Assembly: GCA_003138515.1 (NCBI GenBank)
Contig: PLGG01000058.1
Location: forward strand, 23,406 to 87,405
Reading direction: 5' to 3'
Source: Acidobacteriaceae bacterium
GTDB taxonomy: Bacteria > Acidobacteriota > Terriglobia > Terriglobales > Acidobacteriaceae
DNA: 64,000 nt
Positions 9,189 through 16,472 of this stretch are shown here, piece after piece. The position numbers were made by a program, and so were the translations under genes. Position 1 is the stretch's first letter; each line of letters begins with the position of its first letter. The notes under the pieces were generated by a model, which ran no database searches, was not told the origin of the DNA, and worked only from the letters and a program-made list of their open reading frames with translations.

Positions 9189-10667
9189 ATGACCCTCCGC
9201 CTTTTCAATACCCTAACGGGACAACTTGATCCGCTGGAGCCTGCCGATGGCAAGGCGCTGCGGATGTACGCCTGCGGGCCGACGGTCTACGACTACGGCC
9301 ACATCGGGAACTTCCGCACGTTTTTGCAGGTCGACGTTCTTCGCCGCTTCCTTCTGCTCAGCGGGATGCGAGTGCGTCACGTGATGAACATTACCGACGT
9401 GGACGACAAGATCATCCGCAACTCTCTCGAGGCGGGAATTCCCATCGGCGAGTACACGGCGCGTTACGTGAAGGCGTTTTTCGAAGACATGGAAGCGCTG
9501 AGGATCCAGCGGCCGGAGGAGATTGCGCGCGCGACGGAAAATATTCCGCAGATGGTGGCGCTGGTAGAGAAGCTGGCCGCGGCGGGGGCGGCGTACAAAA
9601 CCGAAGACGGGTCGTGGTACTTCCGGCTGGCGGCGTTTCCGGAGTACGGCAAGTTGAGCAAAAAAGATTTGAGCGGCATGGAAGACGGCGCGCGCGTGGA
9701 CGTGGACGAATACGAGAAGGATTCGGCGCGCGACTTTGCGCTATGGAAGGCCGCCAAGCCGGGAGAGACTTCGTGGGAGACGGCGATCGGAAACGGGCGG
9801 CCGGGCTGGCACATCGAGTGCTCGGCGATGGCGATGGAGTATCTGGGCGAGAGCCTGGACCTGCACGCGGGCGGCGAAGACCTGATGTTTCCGCACCACG
9901 AAAACGAGATTGCGCAGAGCGAGACGGCGACGCACAAACAGTTCGCGCGGCACTGGATGCATGTGCGGTTTCTGCTGGTGGACGGGCGCAAGATGTCGAA
10001 GAGCGAGGGGAATTTCTACACGCCGCGCGATCTGCTGCTGAGGGGCTTTAAGGCGTCGGCGATCCGGCTGGCGTTGATTGCGGTTCCGTACCGAAGGCAG
10101 TTCAACTTCACCTTCGACAGCCTTACCGACGCGACGAACGCCATCGACCGGTTGCGGACGTTTCGGGCACGGCTGACTGCGGGCAATTTCGCAACGGGCG
10201 AGAACTCCGCCATACAGGAGGCCGCGAAGAAGACTGCAGGCGAGTTCAGAGACGCGCTGGACGACGATTTGAATACTGCCGAAGCACTGGCGCCGGTCTT
10301 TGAGCTGGTCCGCGCGGGAAATACCGCCATTGACCAGGGGCAGTTTTTTGCGGGGGACCGCGATGCGATTCTGCCGTTGCTCGAGGACTTCGACGCGGTG
10401 TTCGATGTGCTGGAGGACCGTGACGCAGAAGCGACGCGCCGCGCGCTCGAGTGGGCGAAGGAGACCGGCAGGATGGCGGATGTGGCGCCGGAACTGCTGG
10501 CCGCGCAGTCGTTGACCGATGAGGCGATCGAGACGCTCGTGGCGGAGCGCACCGCGGCCAAGAAGGCCCGCAACTTTGCCCGTGCCGACCAGATTCGCAA
10601 CGAGCTGGCGGAGAAGGGCGTGGTCATCGAGGACTCGAAGGATGGGGTGCGGTGGAAGCGGAAGTGA
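9189..10667 (+). CDS. cysS: Cysteinyl-tRNA synthetase
   Basis: A 492-residue class I aminoacyl-tRNA synthetase that charges tRNA-Cys. Visible marks are MYACGPTVYDYGHIGN (zinc Cys plus HIGN, the HIGH signature), MNITDVDDKI, WHIECSAMA and MFPHHENEIAQSE (further zinc ligands), and KMSKS, the second ATP-binding signature. The C-terminal anticodon-binding helices end with ARADQIRNEL, and the protein finishes with a typical GVVIEDSKDGVRWKRK tail. The first ATG is 9189; the track extends to a TTG at 9153 with no better ribosome site. Essential single gene, no operon partners evident. Confidence 0.97.
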   Translation: MTLRLFNTLTGQLDPLEPADGKALRMYACGPTVYDYGHIGNFRTFLQVDVLRRFLLLSGMRVRHVMNITDVDDKIIRNSLEAGIPIGEYTARYVKAFFEDMEALRIQRPEEIARATENIPQMVALVEKLAAAGAAYKTEDGSWYFRLAAFPEYGKLSKKDLSGMEDGARVDVDEYEKDSARDFALWKAAKPGETSWETAIGNGRPGWHIECSAMAMEYLGESLDLHAGGEDLMFPHHENEIAQSETATHKQFARHWMHVRFLLVDGRKMSKSEGNFYTPRDLLLRGFKASAIRLALIAVPYRRQFNFTFDSLTDATNAIDRLRTFRARLTAGNFATGENSAIQEAAKKTAGEFRDALDDDLNTAEALAPVFELVRAGNTAIDQGQFFAGDRDAILPLLEDFDAVFDVLEDRDAEATRRALEWAKETGRMADVAPELLAAQSLTDEAIETLVAERTAAKKARNFARADQIRNELAEKGVVIEDSKDGVRWKRK

Positions 10668-10679
10668 GTGAAGCAGCTC

Positions 10680-10707
10680 TTAGCTGCTAGCTCCTAGCTG
10701 CTAGCCT
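10680..10707. repeat. Heptanucleotide tandem repeat (CTAGCTN)4
   Basis: Four successive 7-bp units, TTAGCTG, CTAGCTC, CTAGCTG and CTAGCCT, lie 12 bp after the cysS stop. A degenerate unit (CAGCTCT) may precede them. The units are nearly self-complementary (CTAG core), so the stretch can form a hairpin. It resembles a short sequence repeat or REP-type element. Confidence 0.6.
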
Positions 10708-10878
10708 CATCGTGCTGGGCCGCCGGACGCGCTCACCTGGGCTTCACAAAGATTTAAACGACCCCGTTGCACAACTGATGCAGCGCACTGCTGCGTGGGA
10801 TCGTATGATGAGTGCAGGTTTCAAAGCTGCAGGTTTCCCCGAAAGCCCCCAATCCAACAAATGAGAAGGCTCAAACTT

Positions 10879-11424
10879 ATGGACGCGAGCGATGTGCAGG
10901 ACCTGAAAGAGAATGTTCAGCAGGCAGCGAACGAAGAGCCACTGCGGCCTGTCGCCTTTACGATGAGCGTGCTGGCCGTGCTGCTTGCCGTGACCACGGT
11001 GTTGGGCGGGCGTACGCACGAGGATGCGGTGCTCAACCAAAACAAGGCGACCGACCAGTGGAATGAGTATCAGGCGCAAAAGATTCGCGCCAACGATACG
11101 CAGTTGGCGGCCGATCTGATGAGTGTTGTTGCGCTCGACAATAAAGATGCAACCGCCAAGTTGGTCAAGGCCTACGCCGACCACGAGAAGAAGTGGGCGG
11201 AAGAGGTGAAGCAGGATCAGGCAACGGCCACGGCGCTGCAGACCAGCGTTGACCAGGGAGAAGCCAAGGCAGATCGCTTCGATCTGGGCGAGGTGTTGCT
11301 GGAGATTGGCCTGGTGATCGTGTCGATCACGCTGCTGACGCGGAGCCGCGTCTACTGGCACATAGGTCTTGCAGTTTCGGCGCTGGGAGTGGTGGCGTCA
11401 GCCTCGGCGTTTTTCCTCAAGTAG
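10879..11424 (+). CDS. DUF4337 family membrane protein
   Basis: A 181-residue protein with a helix near residues 27-45 (FTMSVLAVLLAVTTVLGG), a long soluble alpha-helical section (about 50-130, rich in Lys, Glu and Gln), and two C-terminal membrane helices (about 137-155 and 160-178). The architecture and the segment AVLNQNKATDQWNEYQA are those of DUF4337, whose function is unknown. I chose the ATG at 10879, 9-10 nt after AGAAGG; an in-frame ATG at 10861 is also possible. A TATGAT (10804-10809) could be the -10 element. Neighbouring genes give no functional clue. Confidence 0.75.
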   Translation: MDASDVQDLKENVQQAANEEPLRPVAFTMSVLAVLLAVTTVLGGRTHEDAVLNQNKATDQWNEYQAQKIRANDTQLAADLMSVVALDNKDATAKLVKAYADHEKKWAEEVKQDQATATALQTSVDQGEAKADRFDLGEVLLEIGLVIVSITLLTRSRVYWHIGLAVSALGVVASASAFFLK

Positions 11425-11498
11425 GGAAGTTTTGCGTGAGGATCCATTTGGCGCCGGCTGGCCAGCTATAGACTGACCGGCAAACAAGAGGCAACCGG

Positions 11499-12248
11499 AT
11501 GCGAACTCTCGTTGCAGCTGCAATTGTTGCGTTTGGTTGGGCGCCGCTCTTTGCGCAGGAGCCGGGGCCCCCGGCAACACCCGCGGGCAAGGCTGCGAAC
11601 GGGGCCGCAACTCCTGCAATCCCTGCTTCGAGTTCTGTTCCAGCGGCCACGCAGGCTGTTGCGCCCGCAACTCCGTTGGCTCCCGCGTTGCCGCCTCAAG
11701 TGCAAAGGGACGATGTCGGCTTCAGCTACAGCCTTCCCGCGGATTGGGAGTTTGTGGCTCCGCCTACGGCTCCCAAGGCCGCGATGCCTTACCCGACAGT
11801 CGCCGCTCCCAGGAAGGGAGATGCGTGCGTGGAAGTGGCTTTGACCGCCAAACATGGGACTCCAGTGTCAGTGGTCGTGGTGCTGGCGCTGCCTTTTGCG
11901 TGCTATGGGCAGACCATGACCGCGAAGGATTTGGCGAACTTCGGCGCGGGCGCGGCGGGGGGAATGAAGCAGAGCTTCGAAATTACCGAGCCGGTTGAGG
12001 CGAACTACTCGCTGGGAAGCCACACCATGTGGATTGAGCGTGCCAAAGGAACCGTGAAACACCTTCCCGAAAGCCCGTTCACCTTCGAGATTGCGTGCAC
12101 GGTGCTCAAGAAGGGCGCTGCGTGCTGGATGACGATGGCCGCCGATGCAGCGAGCTTAGAGACATTCGAGCAGAGCGCGGTGTCGCTCGAAGGCGAAGCT
12201 CCGGCTGCGCTGGTTCCGGCATCAGCGTTTCTTCCCAACAAGCCTTAG
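11499..12248 (+). CDS. Secreted protein with Pro/Ala-rich linker, unknown function
   Basis: A 249-residue protein with a short signal peptide (MRTLVAAAIVAFGWAPLFAQ), a Pro/Ala/Thr linker (about 20-65), and a globular domain from DDVGFSYSLPADWEFV onward. That opening resembles PsbP/LpqN-like lipoprotein folds, in which a D-x-x-F-S-Y-x-x-P-x-x-W phrase begins a beta sheet, but the match is only by eye. Three Cys residues in the domain could form a disulfide. It probably acts in the periplasm or at the outer surface. It converges with the EamA gene 21 bp downstream. Confidence 0.65.
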   Translation: MRTLVAAAIVAFGWAPLFAQEPGPPATPAGKAANGAATPAIPASSSVPAATQAVAPATPLAPALPPQVQRDDVGFSYSLPADWEFVAPPTAPKAAMPYPTVAAPRKGDACVEVALTAKHGTPVSVVVVLALPFACYGQTMTAKDLANFGAGAAGGMKQSFEITEPVEANYSLGSHTMWIERAKGTVKHLPESPFTFEIACTVLKKGAACWMTMAADAASLETFEQSAVSLEGEAPAALVPASAFLPNKP

Positions 12249-12269
12249 TGGTTCGCGGGCGGGACGAAC

Positions 12270-13271
12270 TCATTCGTTCACCGTGATGCGCTCTGGTTGA
12301 GTGGGGGGCCCGGCTGCGCGCCTGGCTTCGAACTGCGAGGTAGTGAGAAGAAACACCGCGAGCAAAACTGCAGCCATGCCCACGAATTCCTCTACCGGCG
12401 GCCGCTCATGAAGCAGGAAGATGCCGAGCAGCACCGCGACAACAGGGTTGACATATGCGTACGAGGCGACCTTGCCGACAGGGACATGTTCCAGAAGATA
12501 GATGTACCCGGTATAGCCGAGCAGCGAGCCGCAACCGATGAGATAGGCCTGAGACCAAAGGGCTAAGGGGTTGACATGGAACCGTGGCCATTGACCGAGA
12601 AATGTGCCCAGGAGGGTGCTGCAAGCTCCGGCAGCAAGCATTTGCCAGGCGGCAGCCACAAAGCTGTTGACGCGGAGGCGCGCGCGGCGGGAAACGATGC
12701 TGCCGATCGTCCAACAAAGCGCACCGGCCAAGAGCGCGGTTACGGCCCAAAGGCGGGCTCGATCGCCGGCGAAGCCATGACGGAGCGAAGGCCACAAGAG
12801 GGCAACCAGCCCAGCGAAGCCGAGGGCCATGCCCAGCCATCCTCGCGTGGGGAGCGGCTCGCCGCCGGGCAGGAACATCTCAATGAGCGCGACGTAGAGG
12901 GGGATGACCGCGTAAATCAGCGAAGCGAGGCCGCTGGGGACCGCTTGCTCCGCGTAGACGAGGCCGACATTACCTGCGCCCAGAAGCATGAGGCCGATGA
13001 GGACGAGAAGGAACATGTCTTTGGGCGGCCAAACCAGGCGAAGGCCACGCCCGCGGCACCAGGCCAGCAGGATTGCGCCAGCGATAAGGAAGCGCGTACC
13101 GGCGAGCAGAAGTGGCGGCATTTGCGCGACGCCAACGCGGATGGCCGTATAGGTCGAGCCCCAGAAGATGTAGACGCTGGCGAAGGCGAGAACAATCCGC
13201 GCAGTGGTTGCGGCAGGATGTTTCGCGGCGCCGGAATGGAGCGAGGCTGCGGACATGGAACCTGATTCCAT
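12270..13271 (-). CDS. EamA/DMT-family exporter
   Basis: A 333-residue transporter with ten predicted membrane helices arranged as two EamA repeats. Repeat one opens with ASVYIFWGSTYTAIRVGV and ends before the midpoint; repeat two contains GCGSLLGYTGYIYLLEHVPVGKVASYAYVNPVVAVLLG, the conserved EamA half. It belongs with YedA/RhaT-type drug/metabolite exporters; the substrate is unknown. The track start (13271, MESG) may be too early: an ATG at 13256 has AGG 5 nt upstream. It is divergent from the aminotransferase gene across a 380-bp region. Confidence 0.85.
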   Translation of the reverse strand: MESGSMSAASLHSGAAKHPAATTARIVLAFASVYIFWGSTYTAIRVGVAQMPPLLLAGTRFLIAGAILLAWCRGRGLRLVWPPKDMFLLVLIGLMLLGAGNVGLVYAEQAVPSGLASLIYAVIPLYVALIEMFLPGGEPLPTRGWLGMALGFAGLVALLWPSLRHGFAGDRARLWAVTALLAGALCWTIGSIVSRRARLRVNSFVAAAWQMLAAGACSTLLGTFLGQWPRFHVNPLALWSQAYLIGCGSLLGYTGYIYLLEHVPVGKVASYAYVNPVVAVLLGIFLLHERPPVEEFVGMAAVLLAVFLLTTSQFEARRAAGPPTQPERITVNE

Positions 13272-13651
13272 CGTAGCCCGGGATCAAGTACTGGCGTGGC
13301 AGCGGCGATCCGGGGCGTGATATTCTCGACTTTAGCGGAGAATCCATGCAAATGCGCGCCAACCGGGAGTTGCCGCAAGCACCAGCCACTAAACGCTGGT
13401 CGCGGTCGCGCGCTCAGCGCATGTGCCCGCGGAAACACCTGCGCGTGCTGCCCACCCGCACTCGACCTAGCCTCTTCGGCGGCGATTAGCAACACTCCGC
13501 CGAAGACCCTCGCCTGCGTTGGACCCCGAGAGGTCCGCAGAAATGAGCGAACCCTTCGCCGGGATCCGTGGCCGTGCCGCATCCGGAGCGCCATGCGCGG
13601 AGCGAATAGGCGCCAGGCCGCCCAAACCGAATCCGCCGAGGAGAATGTGCG
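13272..13651. other. 380-bp divergent intergenic region with inverted repeat
   Basis: This is the non-coding stretch between the EamA gene (minus) and the aminotransferase (plus). CTTCGGCGG (13474-13482) and CCGCCGAAG (13497-13505) form a perfect 9-bp inverted repeat with a 14-nt loop, about 145 bp before the plus-strand ATG. There is no U-run after it. I looked for RNase P, SRP RNA and tmRNA landmarks and found none. GAGGAG at 13638 is the ribosome-binding site for the aminotransferase. The ORFs listed here in the track look like chance frames. Confidence 0.5.
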
Positions 13652-15058
13652 ATGAGTCAACATGCGATGAACAGGCAAGAGATGCATGCGCAATTTGGAC
13701 CGAAACTGGTTTGTCCGCTGCCGGGACCGAAGGCCATGGCCGCTGTTGAAGCCGACCGGCGATTGATCTCACCGAGCTATACGCGGTCCTATCCACTCGT
13801 CGCCAAGCGCGGCCGGGGAGTTCGCATAGAAGACCCGGATGGAAACGAGTTTCTCGACTTCGCGGCGGGAATCGCCGTGGTTTCGACGGGCCACTGTCAT
13901 CCCGAGGTGGTGGCGGCGATCCAGAAGCAGGCGGCGGAGCTGATCCACATTTCAGGCACGGATTTCTATGATGAGCATCTGACGGATCTTGCGGAGCGTT
14001 TGTCAGCGGTGGCGCCGATGCCGGGACCGCACCGGTTCTTCTACGGCAATTCCGGGGCAGAGGCAATCGAGTGCGCACTGAAGGTGGCGCGCTACCATAC
14101 GGGACGCCAGCAGATCATCTCGTTCTTCGGTGCGTTCCATGGGCGCACGATGGGCGCGCTGTCGCTGACCGGCTCAAAGCCGCAGCAGAAGCGCAGATTC
14201 TCTCCGCTGATGCCGGGCGTGACGCACGTGCGGTATCCCTACGTGTATCGCGGCTGCACGGGTGGCCCAAAGGAGCAGGAGGAGTTCAGCCTGGGGTGTG
14301 CACGATACATCGAGGAGAAGCTTTTCAAGACGATTTTGCCGCCGGAAGAGGTGGCCGCAATCTTCGTTGAGCCGATCCAGGGCGAAGGGGGATTTGTGCC
14401 TGCGCCGGCGAATTTTCTGCGCGAGCTGCGGGCGATCTGCGACCGGCATGGCATTTTATTGGTTTCGGACGAAGTTCAATCGGGTTGCGGGCGCACCGGA
14501 AAGTGGTGGGCCATCGAGGACTCGGGCGTGGAGCCGGACATTGTGTGCATCGCCAAGGGCATTGCGAGCGGGATGCCGCTGGGCATTTGCATGACGCGCG
14601 CAGAGATTATGGATTGGGCGCCGGGATCGCACGCGTCGACATTCGGCGGCAATCCGGTGTCGATTGCGGCTGCGCTGGCGACGATGAAGATTATCGAGCG
14701 CGAGGGAATTGCGAACGCCGCGAGCGTGGGCGAGTTCATGCTGGAGCGCGTACGCGGTTGGGTGAAGAGCCATCCACTGGTAGGTGACGTGCGCGGGCGG
14801 GGCCTGATGATCGGCATCGAGATCGTGAAGGACAAGGCGACGCGAGAGCCAGCGGTGGAGCTGCGCAATCGCATCGAGACTCTGGCCTTCGAGCGCGGAT
14901 TGATCATGCTGGGCTGCGGCGAAACGTCGCTGCGGCTTTCGCCTCCGCTCATCGTGAGCAAAGAGGAAGCCACCGTTGCGCTCGACATTCTGGAAGATGC
15001 GCTGACCATCGCGGAGAAGGAACATGAGCAAAGCGCGGTGGCGGCGGTGACGGCGTAA
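13652..15058 (+). CDS. Class III aminotransferase (4-aminobutyrate / acetylornithine type)
   Basis: A 468-residue PLP-dependent enzyme. Motifs: GIAVVSTGHCHPEV, the phosphate-binding GNSGAEAIECALKVAR, FHGRTMGALSLTGS, DEVQSGCGRTGKWWA with the PLP-contacting Asp, and IAKGIASGMPLG with the Schiff-base Lys. STFGGNPVS and GRGLMIGIE complete the fold-type I, class III pattern. The sequence is nearest GabT-like enzymes and the acetyl-ornithine aminotransferase family by eye; no argD or gabD neighbour settles the substrate. The ATG at 13652 has GAGGAG 8 nt upstream. It stands alone behind a long leader. Confidence 0.88.
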   Translation: MSQHAMNRQEMHAQFGPKLVCPLPGPKAMAAVEADRRLISPSYTRSYPLVAKRGRGVRIEDPDGNEFLDFAAGIAVVSTGHCHPEVVAAIQKQAAELIHISGTDFYDEHLTDLAERLSAVAPMPGPHRFFYGNSGAEAIECALKVARYHTGRQQIISFFGAFHGRTMGALSLTGSKPQQKRRFSPLMPGVTHVRYPYVYRGCTGGPKEQEEFSLGCARYIEEKLFKTILPPEEVAAIFVEPIQGEGGFVPAPANFLRELRAICDRHGILLVSDEVQSGCGRTGKWWAIEDSGVEPDIVCIAKGIASGMPLGICMTRAEIMDWAPGSHASTFGGNPVSIAAALATMKIIEREGIANAASVGEFMLERVRGWVKSHPLVGDVRGRGLMIGIEIVKDKATREPAVELRNRIETLAFERGLIMLGCGETSLRLSPPLIVSKEEATVALDILEDALTIAEKEHEQSAVAAVTA

Positions 15059-15160
15059 GCACGGCCGTTTGTTCGCCGAGGTTCCTTGCCTGGGCGGTCG
15101 TGGCCCCATTTTTGCGAAGCGATTTGCCTGGAGCGAAATTCGGGCAGACAATGGTTGCCG

Positions 15161-15661
15161 ATGGAACGAGCGGCACACATGCGAGCGGGAATATTTGACC
15201 GAGTGCTGGCGGGCCTGGACTGGATCGCCGAGCGCAGAGGCCGAACCGCGGCGAGCCCCGCCCATTTACGAACCGGGATTACAGGTGAGGATGCGGCTTG
15301 TTCGTACCTGCGACGCAAGGGCTACGTTGTGGTGGCGCGCCGGTGGTCGAGCGGAAACCTGCGCGGCGATCTGGATTTGATCGCGTGGCGGGGATCGCTG
15401 CTTTGTTTTGTCGAGGTGAAGACGCGGACAGCGCACGATATGGCGCCCGCCGAAGCCATGGTCGACACTCACAAGCGCAATGTGCTGCGGCGGCTGGCGC
15501 GGCAATATGTACGTCAGCTACCCGGTGAGACCTTCCCAAACGCGCGCTTCGACGTGATCAGCGTGTATCTCTTGCCGGGTGCGGCGCCCGAATTCTTCCA
15601 TTTCGAGAGCGCATTTGGCTGGAGCGAGCGGCCCTGGGAAGAGCGTTCGGGCTGGCGATGA
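15161..15661 (+). CDS. YraN/UPF0102-family nuclease-like protein
   Basis: A restriction-endonuclease-fold protein of the YraN family. The core reads GEDAACSYLRRKGYVVVARR, then LRGDLDLIAW and LCFVEVKTR, giving the D-xn-E-x-K pattern of the PD-(D/E)XK superfamily. The track begins at 15086; I prefer ATG 15161 (166 residues) or ATG 15179, since the residues before do not look conserved. The N-terminal extension before the core (about 40 residues) is longer than in E. coli YraN. The stop overlaps the next start by ATGA. The cellular role of the family is unknown, though DNA processing is suspected. Confidence 0.8.
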   Translation: MERAAHMRAGIFDRVLAGLDWIAERRGRTAASPAHLRTGITGEDAACSYLRRKGYVVVARRWSSGNLRGDLDLIAWRGSLLCFVEVKTRTAHDMAPAEAMVDTHKRNVLRRLARQYVRQLPGETFPNARFDVISVYLLPGAAPEFFHFESAFGWSERPWEERSGWR

Positions 15662-15864
15662 ATTCGACCCAAGAAGGCCTCGATTACCCGATTTGGTTGC
15701 CTCGCGATCTCTCCGCGATTCACGTCACTGTCGAGCAGCCCGAGGGTAATCCTGTGATCAGCATCGGCGAAGATGGAGCTGTTCATGCGCTCCGCAAGGG
15801 GAAGGCGACAATCACAGGGGAATTCGGCGGGATGACCGATCAGGTTATTGTGCTTGTCGAGTGA
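15658..15864 (+). CDS. Small protein with Big2-like Ig fold segment
   Basis: A 68-residue ORF starting at the ATG that overlaps the YraN stop (ATGA), so it is probably translationally coupled. The second half, ISIGEDGAVHALRKGKATITG followed by a GGMTDQVIVLV strand, matches the bacterial Ig-like group 2 (Big2) consensus, in which G-x-V-x-A, G-x-A-x-I-x-A and a final V-x-V-x-V occur in this order. There is no signal peptide, which is odd for a Big2 domain, normally found in surface proteins. It is either a real small protein or a stranded domain fragment. Confidence 0.5.
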   Translation: MNSTQEGLDYPIWLPRDLSAIHVTVEQPEGNPVISIGEDGAVHALRKGKATITGEFGGMTDQVIVLVE

Positions 15865-15904
15865 CTGTGACAAGCCTTCATCGATCAAGTTCGCGGGGAT
15901 GCGC

Positions 15905-15910
15905 TATACT
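15905..15910 (+). promoter_or_regulatory. Possible -10 element (TATACT)
   Basis: TATACT lies 29 bp before the ATG at 15940 and could start the transcript of the secreted-protein/kinase/regulator unit. No convincing -35 was seen. Confidence 0.35.
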
Positions 15911-15939
15911 CCAGGGCAGTGCGAAACAGGAGGATCACA

Positions 15940-16461
15940 ATGCGTTTACAGGCAATGACTCGAGTTCTGGCTGGCGCGGCAATCATGGTCGCGATGGGAA
16001 GCTCAGGGTGGGTGGCGGCACAGTCCGGGACCACGACTGTCCTGCAACCGGCCGACCTGGAAAAACTATTTCCGGCCACAGTGTTTTACAGTGGGCAGAG
16101 CGCGCCAACGCAATTGCGAAACTCCGGCGGCGTGAAGTTCGCCGACGGCCATTACGTGCTGGCCAGCATGGTGGACACGAGCGGGTACTCGACGGGAGTG
16201 GCGGCGAAGTACCAGGGGTACCTGATCGCCGAAGTTCCGCTGAAGATTGAAGGGAAGCTTTTGCCTGCGGGAGCGTATGGCTTTGGCTTCCTGGACGGCG
16301 ATCGGTTTGTGGTGACCGATCTGGGGGGCCACGACGTGCTTACGGCTCACTCGGCGAAGGACACTGACAAGGCTCGGCCCCGCCCCTTAGAAGTGAGCGA
16401 TGATCCAGCCGGCGGCTTCCGCCTTTATGCCGGGCGGAACTACGTGCACTTCGGCCGGTAA
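15940..16461 (+). CDS. Small secreted protein, paralogue A, upstream of sensor kinase
   Basis: A 173-residue exported protein. The ATG at 15940 has a perfect AGGAGG 6 nt upstream and yields a signal peptide (MRLQAMTRVLAGAAIMVAMG, cleavage near VAAQS). The mature part contains KYQGYLIAEVPLKIEGKLLP and AGAYGFGFLDG. The gene at 20110 has a related block (KYSHYLIVQAPVEIGGVKLR then PGEYAFGW), so the two are paralogues bracketing the kinase/regulator pair. It ends 11 bp before the kinase start. I do not recognise a named family; a periplasmic ligand-binding or reporter role for the kinase is only an inference from position. Confidence 0.7.
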   Translation: MRLQAMTRVLAGAAIMVAMGSSGWVAAQSGTTTVLQPADLEKLFPATVFYSGQSAPTQLRNSGGVKFADGHYVLASMVDTSGYSTGVAAKYQGYLIAEVPLKIEGKLLPAGAYGFGFLDGDRFVVTDLGGHDVLTAHSAKDTDKARPRPLEVSDDPAGGFRLYAGRNYVHFGR

Positions 16462-16472
16462 GGCGAAGAGCC

